64,000 bases of DNA from Leptasterias polaris (Eukaryota > Echinodermata > Asteroidea > Forcipulatida > Asteriidae): NCBI GenBank assembly GCA_037783415.1, contig JAZGTN010000005.1, forward strand, positions 2,480,001 through 2,544,000, written 5' to 3'. The notes beneath the pieces are model-generated. The model had not been told where the DNA came from and searched no databases. It saw only the letters and a list, made by a program, of their open reading frames with translations. Below are positions 1 through 14,000 of this stretch, piece by piece. The position numbers and the translations under genes are program-made. Each line of letters opens with the position of its first letter. The stretch's first letter is position 1.

Positions 1-350
1 TGTCAGGGTAGGGAGTCTTGGGTGTGACTGATATTCCAAAACTGTCAATCTTGTCCGGCTGTACAACATGTATCTAAAATACTGTCAGGAACTGACCTGG
101 GGCTCTTCTCATCAGCTTGTTTGTTGTTATTGACCATGCAGCCCTGCAATGTATCTGGGTTAGCTCATCACAAGAAGTAACACAAGAGTCAAGACCCTGC
201 ACATTGTGCATTTGAATCGCAACCATCATGGTTTGGCTTCATACGTTCTGATGCATTGCTTCAAAAATGTTCTGCTAGACATAACTGCTAAGTACTGATC
301 TGTATGTAACTTAAATGCAATGATATTCTCATGACCCTCTCCTCTAATCC

Positions 351-1490
351 TGCCCTGCCTACCGCAAAGTCGCGGTGCAGTAGTAGACGGTAGATCATTT
401 GGTCAGCGACTGTTTAAAAAAGCAAGTGGTTACGGGCCCCGCAGCAAGTGCAGGTAATATGTAGCTGTCGCAAAGGGTTTGCGCTTTTTTCCTATACTGC
501 CACCACACAAATTCGGGAAAATATATTGAAGTGGTGTGGGAATACTTTCAATCACTTTTCAACAAAACATTAAATTATTACTCTAGAATGTCTATATTTT
601 GTAATTTTGGTCAATTTACTCACATTTGTGGCATCAAACCTTTGATTTCACGCCCGTTTTGAGAACCCCAACTATCCGTGCTCAGGCGTGAAAGTCACCA
701 TTTTGGAAAATATCTCCCCACTGATCGGGTAAACACTTTCAAGTCATTCCGCACTCTTGGGGCATGTAATGACCATGTTTTGTATACCATTGTAATCTGC
801 AGACATCACTTGATTGATATAAGGGGACATTTCAGGGGACATTTCAGGGGACATTTCGGCGGAAATTTCGAGAACTGTAAGTTGGAAATAAACCAGTTTT
901 TTTTACACTTAATCATTAATGACAATTAAGTTCCTATTTTCTTGTTTTACCAGGATATTTCTCAGGGAACATTCAAATTTCAGCTATAAATGATTTCTTT
1001 TAACTTTTTTGTGCCTAATTCGTATCACTTTCATGTGTAAACCCATGCCGCATAGCCCCGCAAGGGGCAAAAGCAAGTCCGTGTCAGGCTTCCGCGAGTG
1101 TGATTTTGGTGCAATTTGACTCCTTGAGTACTGACTGACTGAGTGGGCGTGGAACATCTGAAGTAAATATGCGGCAGACACATGGCAGAAGAGTTCTGGT
1201 ATATAGTATCCCTTTTTAAGAGGCATATCTTCATTAATATTGATTGATTGATATCTGATTTTAATTTGCTCTTCACCATTGCATTGGTCTTGAAAAGACC
1301 TTTCCAATGATGTATAGTTTTTCTACTATATTACACACACAAAAAATAATCAGGTAATATAGCTATAGTATGCTCATCCAGCAGGTGCACTCTGCAGCGC
1401 CCGTAACCAGTGCTTTCTTCAACTCCAACAGTCCTTGACTACATGATCTATCTATCTACTGCTGCACCGCGACTACGCGTGGGCAGGGCA
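351..1490. mobile_element. Non-autonomous DNA element with inverted repeats of about 90 bp
   Basis: The left end (351..about 440) starts TGCCCTGCCTA and runs through GTCGCGGTGCAGTAGTAG to GGTTACGGGC. It reappears inverted and diverged at about 1401..1490 (GCCCGTAACC to GGGCAGGGCA). The interior has no transposase-like frame. A 12-bp motif AGGGGACATTTC is repeated three times at about 821..857. Confidence 0.7.
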
Positions 1491-3110
1491 CCTGTTAAAT
1501 TCCGAGAGTGTTCTTAGAACTTAGAAGTCAATCGTGATGAATGGTTTCACAGCTACTTCCTTGGTCTAACTCTAACAAAATGCATTGCAAATGCAAGTAT
1601 TAAGTTACAAATTACAATACAACTTACAAGACTCAAGTCAAGAGGGATAGCAAAATCTACTTAAATCGTTTCAAACTTAAAAGGGAGGCAATTTTCCTCT
1701 AGCCACTTTAATCTTTATTAAAATCTGGGGAAAATGTTTCTATCCAAACTGCACAACCTGCATTTTTATTATATATTTATTTCATTCATTATAAATTTCA
1801 CTGAACCAAATTTCGAAGTAAGAAGTTGGATTGATATACCCAGATGTTTTTGGTCACAAAACGTGGCAGTCGGATGTAGCATCTTTTCCAGAATCTATTT
1901 CGTTTATGCAAAATTTAAAACTTTGCAACTACATGTAACCTTAGGCCTGCTGCAACAAATTGATTAAAACAACAAAATAACACAAAATAAAATTGTCACG
2001 AATTAGATGCAGCAGTAAAATTTGTCCACACTTACTGTCGATTTGACCACCAGTGTTGAAGCTTTCGTCTTCCCCAGGTAACGGCATGATCATGCAAGAT
2101 AGTGTCCCGGACACTTTGGAAGCTTTTAAAGAAATTTACATCAACAAAATTCGATTTTGCACTGCTTTTTCTTCCTCCTCTGAACACCACCCAGCCCTCG
2201 CATTGCAATTGATGATGGATAGTAAGTTGGTTCGTCGTCGTACGTGTGTTCACCATTCACACAGCTAGCACACACAGTGTCAGGTGACTAAAAGGCCATA
2301 CACGCTCCTACGACTATTTCATGCGAATTGTTTTCTACCTCTATTTTGCTGGGATGTGTGAGACTTTTGGCGGGGTAATGTGGGCGGGGGCAGCATCAAG
2401 TGATCCAGTTTTTGTTTTTAAAAAGCAGGGAACTGCCCACGATGACACTGATGATACAAATAAAGTATAAATATCACCTTATAATTATATAAAGTGCAAG
2501 GCTAGTTTGTCCTTTCAGCTTCAGTTTGGTCTCTGGGCAGACTAGTCAAAATTGGGTAAAAATGTTGGAGGCACAAGGGGGCACACCATTTTTTCAAGGG
2601 CACTTCTGTCCAATTAAAACTGCCTTTTCCATCTGCATTTCTCTGAAACAAGGCCCTTTCAGTGCTCTTCTTATGCCATTTTATGACCTTATCCATACTT
2701 TTCTCGTTCATTACCTCAGCCCGTTAGGCAGAATAAAATGAACTAAACTTTAACCCCACTAAAGGGATCAAGCCTCCACCACCCTTCATATTATGCCTTC
2801 GTTCATACTTTAAAATTTTCTCTTGGACTGCACCCCACCCCCCCCCCCCCCCCCCAACCCATGAGTAAAATTATTTCAGTTTTATTTGGTTTTATTTGGT
2901 CTGTTTTAGGAGGATTATTTTTCCCCACGTTATCTTAATTTTATATTAGCTGAGGAAATATAATTTATCATCAATTTTAATACTCCTTAGAGAAAAATGG
3001 TCTATTAATTTCAACTCAAGAAAGCATTTGTTACAATACTCTCTTTATACAAGAGGAAATATTGTAACAAATAAAAAACAAGGGGAAAAAAATACCCTTG
3101 TGGTATTATT
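1491..3110. other. Non-coding stretch downstream of gene A
   Basis: No exon-like or RNA-like feature is recognised. The region is AT-rich with a poly-C run near 2838..2856. Confidence 0.5.
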
Positions 3111-3119
3111 TGATAAAAA

Positions 3120-3770
3120 AGACAAATGTGTCAATGTAAGCAGCTACAGAAAGGAGGCTGATGGAGTAAGTCAAACTTGTAGAAATCAGCCATGCGAGGC
3201 CATGAGACAAAAGACTAGACAGACATTGGACTGAACAAAATATTACATGCATATTAAAACTAAAAGCAATATAAAGAATTATTTACAACATAAAACCATC
3301 TATAGCCAAGCTATGTACCAGTCCCTGAACAAACAGAAAGTTCAATTGACTGCATGATCAAAGGCACTTCAGTCTGCAGTGAATTTCCTTGAATCAAAAT
3401 TAGAGTTATCTTTCTTAATAATTTTAAATGCATCTAAAAAAAACAAAATTGTATCAATGGTCAAAATAGCACACCAAAAAAAATAAAAAAATAAAAAAAA
3501 GCACTTCATTTTCATTACTTCAACATCACGAAACTTTTTGATCAGACTGCATGTATATTAATTTTTTCTTGTATCAATGGCCAAATAGTACATCAACAAA
3601 AAAAGCATTTCATTTTCATTTCTTCAACATCATGAAAAATTTGTGTCAATGTAAAAGCAGCTACAGAAAGGAGGCTGGAGTAAGTCAAACTTGTAGAAAT
3701 CAGCCATGCAAGGCCATGAGACAAAAGACTATTGCTTTTAGTTTTATGCATGTAATATTTTGTGAATTAA
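3120..3770. repeat. Rearranged direct and inverted duplication
   Basis: A block of about 95 bp at 3127..3223 recurs as a direct copy at 3639..3731, with a few differences. The sequence just after the first copy (3235..3268, TATTACATGCATATTAAAAC) recurs inverted just after the second (3732..3768). A third pair, around 3450..3535 and 3570..3640, is also duplicated. Confidence 0.7.
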
Positions 3771-4875
3771 AGCACGATGTACAGCATTTTTTTTCCTTCT
3801 TTTTCTTAGAAAAGTGATTATTTATTACTTCAAACTACATAGAACAGTCACATGCCGAAAATACAACAGGTCATTTCATGTCCCAAAATATTTGAAATTC
3901 ATGCAAGCAAAAAAAAAATTGTTTCGTCCAGCAAAATTTTGGAAGCTCCTGCATTAACATTATCATTTCTTCTTTTTGGTCCAAGATTTGCAGGAAATAA
4001 GTCATAAGTCACAATTGTCTGCCTTTCCACATAAAAATTGACAGAAATGCAGGAAATGTCACATTCATTTTATGCAACTACAAATCTTTTAAGCAACTTG
4101 TTATAACATCAATATCAAGGAATTAAGCTCACAATTTAATCTTATTGTAATCCTTATACGTTTCAGGGTCATTTTTTACCTTCAGAGGAAGAGACATTTC
4201 AAAAAAGACATTTCCTTAAGTTGGCAAAATTGAATTTACATTAAAAAGACAATATATTTTGTTTTCAAGATGGCTTATTGGAATAGAAAATAGCTATTCA
4301 ATAGCATGAACCATGAAATTTGTTTAGAAAACTTCTTTTGAGTCTCAAAAAACTGAAGTTTAAAATGAACTGAAGGTACTGGTGTAATTGTTAATTAATA
4401 ATAATTAAAAGTAGCTCAACCATGAAACCGTTATGATGCAGCAGGCATGACAATTTTTTGTTAGCTTACAGGAATATTTGAAATAGTAAAAAAAAAAACT
4501 AACATTCTATCAACGGCACAAGTCATTAAATCTTTAAAAACAGCCAACTGTGATAAATCAAAAAGGGAGATGGGATTGTTTAACTCTACAAAAAGACAGT
4601 GAAGTGGGTGCTTAGAATTCTGCAACACTAAATACAACAAAATTGCCATCAATACTTCTATATAAAACTTAATTTTTTTACACCTGCAAAAATATACAAA
4701 ATAAGATTCAGTTTACAATAAGAGCAGTATCAAAAAGGTTAAAATCATCCATTACAAAAAGGCGTAAAATTAAATTTGTTAAAAAGATAAGAAAAAACCT
4801 GTCAAAAGCATACATGTGTACATTTTAAAAGGAAACTTCACTGTTTTTATTTAATTTATTATCATTTTTGTGATC
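3771..4875 (-). other. Probable gene A 3' UTR and flank
   Basis: The region lies immediately after the gene A stop. AATAAA on the minus strand occurs at 4846..4851, only 25 bp past the stop, and at 3821..3826, about 1 kb past. The second is the more plausible polyadenylation signal. No coding potential is seen. Confidence 0.35.
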
Positions 4876-5078
4876 CTAGTACACAAGGGAAGCCTTGTCG
4901 ACGCTGTCTAACTTTGATGAGGCTCGTGGGGCCATACGGCAGATTGTTAAGGCCAAGATGACAACGATGACTCCCAGGATGGCTATGACCGAGCCCATCC
5001 ACTCAAAGTGAGAGCTGGTCTCGTGGAATATCTCCAGGCTGTTAAGGTCGCTGGTGTGCTGCTTGGCGATCTTCACTT
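4876..5078 (-). CDS. Gene A exon 34: transmembrane helix, cytoplasmic tail and stop
   Basis: The acceptor is CACCTGCAG. The exon encodes a juxtamembrane stretch, then a helix of about 21 residues (WMGSVIAILGVIVVILALTI), CRMAPR as the basic stop-transfer, and a tail ending DKASLVY with TAG at 4876..4878. The TICR.xPR junction is shared with gene B. The tail is too short for a signalling domain. Confidence 0.88.
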
Positions 5079-8000
5079 CTGCAGGTGGGAAAAACAAGTA
5101 TTGACTTCCATTAGAAGAGAGAGTAAAACGTAAGTTTGAGAGAGAAAGCTTTGACAGATTGACACAAAATGTTGCATTGCATATAAGCCCAGTGCGAAAC
5201 ACCAGATTTTGCAAATCAAAATTCATACCACCCCACCTCCACCAAGACTTTCTGACAAAAGTTTTATTTAACCTGCAGTGAGGGCTTCTGTCAGCACATG
5301 CTACCAATTTTAACATTTCCATTGTATTAATCACATCGTGCACACTAGTCGGCTCATATGCCATACACCTTAAGCTGGACCATGACACACGTGGGGTGCC
5401 AATCAACAGTGGTCAGTGATTGGGTTTTTTATAGGAGGGGACAGGGCAAAATTGCCAGCATCGTTTGTGTACAAAATCAGTTTGTCAATTGTCCATGGTA
5501 GATGAAACCAAATTATCAAACTTAAATAATTAAAGGTGCTGTTTACGTTTGGTAATTGGAGCCTACTGAATGTGTTAATCCTATATAAATGTAGGTATAT
5601 ACAATAAAACCTGTGAAAATTTCACTTCAAAAGGTGGTTGTTTTTGAGATATGACCGAAAAACCAGAGTGAATATTCCACGCAGGAAGAATATTCCCTAT
5701 AGGAATACACAGTCCGACAGATTCAAATTTTGGGGGATAAAAAGTGATATATTTTTCCATAAGTTTCTCAAAATGCATTATACTATCCAAAGCTATTGTA
5801 CTTCTTGCCAAGTTTTTATTGCCATTAATTTTCAGAGTCGTATACCAAACGTATACAGACCCTCTAAGCAAACAAACACGGCGAAATTAACCTAGGCAAT
5901 ACCTGGAAATGTAAACAACACACTTGGATCAAAAACATTGTTGGGAAAAATGCAAAACAAACCCTCTGTAACATTTGAAAAGAGCTTGGAGGCATGTGTT
6001 GACAACGTACAACGGGGGCATTGCAATCAAACAGCTCCCTCACTTGAGGGTTTTAAACTGACAGTCATGCCACTAGTTATTCAATTGAGAAAATTCCAAG
6101 GAAAAGTACTATCTTAAGTGATATAAACACTGGAACAAGACGTACCTTCTTCGCAGATGATACCGGTGAAGTTACTTGGGCAGGCACATGAGAATCCTGC
6201 ATTGATGTCAGCGCAGATACCTCCGTTCTTGCAAAGACATTCCTCTGTAAACCAAAAACAAGAGATTGTTCAGTGAAAAATATTTTGACGTTCGGCGTTT
6301 ACTCAGTATGAGAGAACGTCAAAATTTGTTTAAACAAATTAAGGTCGCACAAATAGTGCTACTTTTGAGGACACAACCTCCCTCCCCCTCAAGTACTCAA
6401 AGTAGTTCCGTTAAAAGTTTATTAATGATACTTTACAACTACTTTTCAGATCGGAATTATTTGTGAGATTCTCATTTATTTTATGTTCCTTAAATCTAAG
6501 ATGGCGGTCACGTCTTGAATTTTGGCACAAACTACAGTTATTATTCATCGGTCAGCATTTCAAAAGTAGCTTTATCTATTCAGTATTTTGCCATAATCAT
6601 CTTGTTTTGGGCTGAAGATCGATCTTTAATAAAGTATGTGTTGTCTTCACCCAACAGATTCAAATAAACCAGCAAAACAATGTCAGTCTGAATACTGTTT
6701 ATTACAAGGGTCACATTAAGTACAAAATTAGCTTGAATTTTTTACCTTGTTTAGCGTCTCTCCTTCTCCTTGCGGCTGTTGTAGAAAAAAGGAAAAAAAT
6801 TAGTCAAAATATGCACAAGAAACTTATAGTTATGGTTTGAATGTTTTTGAAACGGATATATGGCACCATACAAATGCTGTGAATCATCATCATGATGTTC
6901 GGTTGAACATTTCAGCTAAGCTTACAATAATGACACAAGCAAAAAGCAGCTACAATTAAAAGAACCAAACAGCACAATATCAACAGCCAATAATTAAAAC
7001 TACAAACCACTAATAGGTACACAATTATGAAAAGCAATCGCGATTGAAACATGTCAGGAAGCCCAGATGGCAGCAAATGTAAAATGTGAAAACTTTCAGC
7101 AAAGGTTTACTTACCAAGGCAAAGGTACTCTGGAGGTGATGGGCGGTAGTAGCATTTCAGATCAGCAGCGCAAGGAGAGCTGGAGCAGGGATTAGCTACA
7201 GTGACTGTAAGAACAGAAATGGACAAAGTTAACTCTTGTACAAGTTTATATTTTCTTTGAATGCTTGTCCTACTTTTTTACATTAAATAATATTTAACCA
7301 CAAGAGAAACTGACTGGGTAAATTATAAGTTATTTTAGGTTGATCAAAGCCAATGCAAAAGAGTGTGAATTGAACCTACGACCTCTGGATAAATGTGACG
7401 GCATTCTACCAACTGAGTGATCTAGCCCTATATTGATGAACTCCCTATTTTGTCAATATCTCTGTTTGGGAGTGCCAGTCAGAATCTATTCAACCTGTAT
7501 TACTGCCCCATAGCCAGGGATCACACCCAAGTTTATGATACAACCTGGGAAGCAGCAGCAGCAGCAGGAGGATCACCTTGAAGTGATGCAACTTTTTAAA
7601 TAACTTTGTTTGCTCCAGAATGAGAATTGTTTACGTTTCAAACTTTGGGCTCTAAAGAAAATGTTCTCATTTTTGGGGGGAATACAAGCTTACCAGGGTT
7701 GACAGTGACCAAAAAGGAGCAAGTGTCCTGGTTGCCGGAAGTGTCAGAGAAGGTGTATATGACTGTTGTTTGTCCCTCGGCAAATGATTGTCCAGGCTGG
7801 TGGCTCTGGGAAGTGGAAACCGCTTCACTATTGTCAGTTGCGGTGGGCTCGACCCAGGTGATGGCGACCGAGGCGCTGCCTGCTTCAAGTGTTCTAACAA
7901 TTTCAGACGGGCAACCACTGATGATTGGTACTTCATTGTCCACTGTTTGAGGATTAAAAAACAAAACGTTTCCAAATTAATTGAGTTGACATCTTGTATT

Positions 8001-11000
8001 GGAAGGAAGGGGGGTAATATCGATAAGTTTTGATTGACATCCCGTATACCAGTACAATGTAAGTAGTAAAAGTTAACATGTAAAAGGTGCCAGTCTATTT
8101 TAACACAGCCCCTACGATTTTGTTCTTAGCATTGTTTTAATAGGAGACTAGAGAGATAGTTATATCATGTAATTTGTAACGAAACTCTAAATCACATTTG
8201 ATTTCAAATGCAAATAAGCTAGAAAAAAAAAATTCAAAGGTTTGTGCGTTCGAATAAATCCAGCTTTTAAGCTGTGGCAAAACAAGCTGCTTTCATTAAA
8301 GTGTCAATAATATGATTGTAAAAGAGCCACATACCAATTACGCTAATTGAAAAACTGCATGTAGCCTCATTGCCAGATCCATCCCGTGCCACGTAGGTAG
8401 CCGTCACAGAGCCAACACCCATAGCAACCGGAGAGTTCAGGCTGCCGGACACCTGGGGTGTGACGCCAGAGTTGTCCACTGCTGTGGGTGTTGGGAAGTT
8501 AATGCTGGTCGTAGCAGACGGACCGTTGACGTAGGAGACGATGTTGTCGGGGCAATTGGTGAAGATGGGATCAGTGGTATCACCGGCTGCGAGTGACAAA
8601 TAAGATTAAGATTACACTAAAGATTGGATACTCAATTTCCTAAACAAAATTTGTTAGTAGTCAATTTGTAGTATTTTTGTGGAGAGCGTGAGTGAACCAA
8701 ACATACAATGTATCTTGAGCAAAACAAGTAAAACAAACTGGTTTTCCACAAACTGATCTCAATTAATATTGACTGGATAGGCTACGTTGCGCCGACATGT
8801 GTCAACAGGCGTGTTTGTTCAAGGTGGTTTGAAAATACAAATGCGAGTCAGCACACTATTCTGTACAAACAGATGAAGTTTGTTTCTTTTTATTTTCTTT
8901 TTCTACTAAATTTTTACTGGGTGCTGCAGGGTTGTCTTTGAACTACTCAAGACTGGAAGAGAATTAAAGCTGAAACCCCAATCTTGTATTAATAATAGTA
9001 TTTATTTTTGTTAGTGCAATCAGACCTACCCTCAGCGACTGTCAGAACAAAGGAGCAGACATTTTCATTTCCAGTTGAATCCTGGAAGATGTAGTTGACC
9101 GTGGTGGAGCCAATTGAGAAGGCCGTGTTGGGGGCATGGGACCTGGCTACAGTTGGTGCCAGACCATCGTTGTCAGTGGCTGTTGGTTCGACCCAGGTGA
9201 GGATGGCAGATGTTGCACCGGGAGCTACAGTGACGGTGTTGGCTGATGGACACTTGCTGATGACTGGTGGGATGTTATCAGTTGGGCCTGTTCCAGCTAT
9301 AACACAGCAGATTGCAAGAATATAGAGAACCATTACCTAAATGTTACTCTGCATTTCGTTCAAAAAATTTATAAACTGCCCACATAGATCCTTGTCATTG
9401 GATTAGTGGAACATACTTCACAGGTGTGTCACATTTTATTTTGCAGGATATTATTTTATTTTGTATTTATTGCCAGGACACTCCAAAATCTAATATAGGA
9501 GTCCTATATTGGTAAGTAGGATGCTTGGGGCACTTCAAAGCAGTGCTGCGCAGCTTTGTTTCCGAAACAATCGTGCCCTGCCTGTTTGTCAAAGCGAGGC
9601 AAAGTCGTCCATATTGTTTAGATGGGGTCTTTTTTTTTCTTTTTCTTTTTTTATGAGATATCGCCTAACTCACAAGGCCACGGACGGCCACTCAAGGTGA
9701 GGGCTACACATAACTGATTTGGGCTATCAACCCAAATCAATTGACACCAGGGGCACGTTGCCTCCTACTCCTGGGGCTGAAACAGGGTTACCCCCTTCAC
9801 AGTCCTTAAGGATGTAGCAGACCTGCCAACCTTGTAATTATTTTTTGAGTACCACATTAGCGCAGCGGCATAACCCAGAAGCCCAACTACATATACATGA
9901 TAATTGATATACATGTACTGTTGGTAACCGTACTGTTGTTGACACAACAGTGAGTTTAAAAAAAAATAATAACCAGTTCGACGGTTGGCACTGTATGTTC
10001 CAATTGCCTAGATCATAGATGCCACTCAAGCAAGGGGCAAAAAAATATATTAAAAAAAATAAAAAATAAAAAAATTACGGGCGGTGAGCCCATTTTGACT
10101 AATTTCTATTCCATTAACATTAATTTCTATGAAAAACACTGTTGAACAATGTTCCTAAATTATTAGTAACTTACTGCAAAAATGACATTGACAGGTTCCA
10201 TCTTTGGTTGCCCAGTAAACGGACAAACGAAAGCCTATCGTAGAATTTTCCAGTTCCACTTCAATTCATCATTTGTTTCTCTTATACAAAGATCACAGGC
10301 CATTAAATTCCCATTATTCTCCCCTAATAAAAGTAAAACTAACAGAAACGATGTACTATTTAATCTGACATCCATATTTGTACACTCAAGTATCATGGAG
10401 GTAGGAATACCTCCATGCAAGCATGGAGGAAGGAAGTTCCTTCCTCCATGATGCAAGTATCAATCACACGGCGATGCCGAACACGTGTGTTGTGTGCACG
10501 ATGTACATCATCCGTGCATACGGCTATACAATGTACTGTACAAGATTGACCGAAACTGGATTTCGCGCGCCATTCCCACCCCCTTTGTTACGCATTGGTT
10601 TATTAGTTTTCCAGCGAGAGTAAGAATTTAAAATATAGTTCTAGGCACAACCTCGTTTTTATCTAAGTGCATCTCAGATGCAGGGTCTTTTTGTTCGGTT
10701 GTTTTTGCACTTGGGGTCGAACGAATGACAGTTGAAGAAATTGAGAACAAAATTGTCCGTTCGTGCTGCAGTTTTTAACACCGCGATTTAGATCATTTGC
10801 GTCTTGTGCGTATTTTCTGCATATATTTCGTACCACCGTACTCAGATGTGAAAATGCGTGCATGGTACGCAAAATGCGTACAGGTTGGCAGGTCTGATGT
10901 AGGCATGGGTATCATCAACTAGGAGCCTGTCTGGTAGAGCAGAATGCACTACCTTCCCAACTTTTTCGAAGCAATTATGGTTAAGTGCCTTGCTCAAGGG

Positions 11001-14000
11001 CACAAGTGTCATGACCGGGTATCGAACCCACACTCTGCTGCTGAAAACACCAGAGCTTAGGTCCGGTGATCTAGACCGCTCGGCCACGACACGCCACAAA
11101 CTTTCAGAGAACTTTCAGAGTGTGGGGTGGATGAGTTTTCTGTTTCTGTTTTGTGTTTATTGTGAAAAATTGTCCAAACGACAAGGGTCTATGTGTGAGT
11201 AATAACATGTAAATAAAAAAATTATTGAGTGCAATTCATTTTGAGGTTTCACTCGGCTTTCACCTTGTGATTATATTTAGCGACAAAGCACTCATGTGCA
11301 TCTAATATTTGTATAACATATTGAATTGATGTAATAGTCTGGCTATGGCTTTCATCACATCATGGGGAAGAGACAAGCCCAATAATGGTACTGATAACAA
11401 TATTTTGCTTTTCAGTGTGGGTTCAGTATACTGAAACTTACATTTTGTTTTTCAGTGTGGGTTAAGTGTACTGAAACTTATATGTTGGTTTCCTTTGGGA
11501 AAGTTGGCTTGTTTCATGGAGGGTTGGTTTGAACAGCCATTGAAGTTATTTTCATAAAATAAAACATTGAACAGCTTTTCAACTTACATTGTTGGACTGT
11601 AACAGTGAATGAACACGAGTCAAAGTTGCCGGTGTTGTCGTAGAAGATATAACTGACCCTGGTGACAGAGTTCACGAAAAACATGGCTGGAGGAGTGTGC
11701 GACTTGCCAATCCCAGGTGCTCGCCCACTGTTGTCCACAGCGGTTGGCTCGACCCAAGACACACTGGCACTGCTTTCTCCAGCATTAGCGGTGACAACTT
11801 GATTGTCTGGGCAGTTGGAGATGACTGGTGCTGTCGTGTCTGGCGTATTTGAGCCTGTTTATAAATTAGAAGTAATTTATTGTTAAAAGAATAAGAGAAA
11901 CATAAATGATGGCTTCTACTGGCACCCCCGAACAAAGATATTGACAAAATAGGGAGACCGCCAACATTAGGACTACATAGATTAGTTGGTGGAGCACTGG
12001 CATGTAACCTGGAGGTCAATCACACTCTAGTAAATTTTTCTTTGTTCTCAAGCCAAAATGATTGAGAAATTTTACCCGGTCATGTTCCCTTGTGGTTTAT
12101 TACTTAAAAAATAAAAGAGCACACTTACTGCTGATCATAACGACGAAGGTGCACTCTGCAGAGTTGCCTGCGGCATCAGCGATGTTGTATGTGACCTCAG
12201 TCACACCAATGGGGAAAAAGGCTCCTGGAGTATGGCTGCGAGTAACGGTCAATGGGAGGCTATCATCTGTGGCAGTCGGCTCTACCCATATGGCTTCGGT
12301 GCCACTGCTACCGCTGGGTGCTTTTGCAGATGCACCCATGGGGCAGTTGGAGATGACTGGCGGGGTGTTGTCTGTTGGCGAGGGGGTGACAGGTGCGTTA
12401 TCTGCAAGGGGAAGTGATAGAATGATCAAAACAAAATTCTTCATTTTGTAAAATTACTAACATCTGCAGTTTAAATGATTTGCCAGTGCAGTGAAATTAT
12501 CTTGCAAGGAGCCAGCTTAAGCGTAAAGACAAGACTAAACTTTTGCATCTATTCTTGTACAGGTGTGGAAAAAAAATCAGACCTAGTCCAAAAAGCAGAA
12601 GAAAAAAAAACCTACTTGAGACAGTGACGAAGAAGAGACAACGGGCGTAGTTCTGGCTCAGATCTGAGAAGACGTAGGTCACAGGAGTGGCGCCCACAGG
12701 GAACTGCTGGTTAGGCTGATGGGAGGCAAAGGTCTGGAAGACCACCCCTGAATCGTCAGAAGCTGTAGGTGCAGTCCAGGTCACAGAGGAGAATTGCTGG
12801 GTACCAGCGTTGGTGTAGATAGACTCGGGGCAACCCGAAATGATCGGTGGGGTTGTGTCACCTGTTTTTTTGCAAGATAACAACATGTTGATGGAAAATT
12901 AGTGGGTGGGAAAAGGGAAATTTCTCAACAAATATGAAGAGATCATTTGTGAAAATGATCAAATGAGATGATCTCTTTAGGAAAATTGGTGGCCCTGATG
13001 AAATGTCATTTACATTTTGAAAAAGAAATTAATCTTGTGAACATTTCCAGAAGTTGAAGGAAGGGATTTTTTTACTCACCAATACGGCTGTCACAGGTTG
13101 TTCCTCCGAATCCAGACAGGCATTCACACATGAAATAGGTATTGAAGGACGCACAGTTAGCTCCGTTGCGGCAAGGGTTGCTGGCACAAGGGTCAACATC
13201 TGCCAAGAAAAAAAAAAAGTATTGACTTATATTTCAACATTACTGACATTTGTATTACAGTTCAAGCAAACATGCACTTCTGATCAAGTGTCTTTACGGA
13301 AATCCCACAGCACTCATTAATAGTAATTGGTTAACTGCATGTAACAAATATTGCAACAGCGAGGTGATTGGACAAGCATGGAGTTTGCCACACAGGCATA
13401 GTATGTCATGGGAAAGATATTTCTGATACAGGGCCATGACAGATTTCTACTTTGAAATAAAGTATTGGTAGTACTCTACCTGTATTTGTTCAAAAATCAA
13501 ATCTGCAAATTATCTTTCTGATGGCATACTCTGTGTGCCATATTCCTTGCTTGTATCATCAAATACACAATGGATTAATTGTGGCTGGCTGCTAAAGGCA
13601 CCCTCTCAGTTTCACGGCTGCAAGTAAGGACGATTTAGCCTCCCAAACTATTATCATTTTAATTCCCCCAGATATTTGTCCTATCTGCCCCACTATATAC
13701 AAGGATAGGATGACAAACTTACTTGCGGTCTGGCAGTTGTGGCCGCTGTAGCCAACAGGGCAAGTACAGAAGTAGTCCACGTCTTGGTCAATGCTGTGGT
13801 AGGTGTTGGAGCAAACAGCACCCTGATTGCACGGAGGCCTCTCAGACTTGTTGCAGATGTCCAATGCTGGGGCATCTCCTGTAAAAACAATTAGTGGGAA
13901 GTTTGTATCCCATTGAAACTATATATAATGGTTTATTGAAAAAACAATTTAAATTAAAGCAGCAAATAGGCCCCCAAAAATTCAAAATTACCAAATGTTA

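Noticed and set aside
820..860. Short regular repeats that might be a CRISPR-like array
   Set aside because: There are three 12-bp units with no spacers, in eukaryotic DNA.
4876..5406. Long reading of the last gene A exon as a 176-residue protein
   Set aside because: A good acceptor (CACCTGCAG) at 5079..5087 joins the membrane exon to the upstream EGF in the conserved phase; the upstream part has no similarity to gene B.
11588..11854. Reading the small frame downstream of this HYR exon as an extension
   Set aside because: The GTAAGT donor follows VTVQQ and the intron runs to the next HYR exon; the extra residues lie in the intron.
12062..12451. Plus-strand open frame across a HYR exon
   Set aside because: It is the antisense of exon 12401..12129; similar antisense frames exist over nearly every HYR exon because of codon bias.
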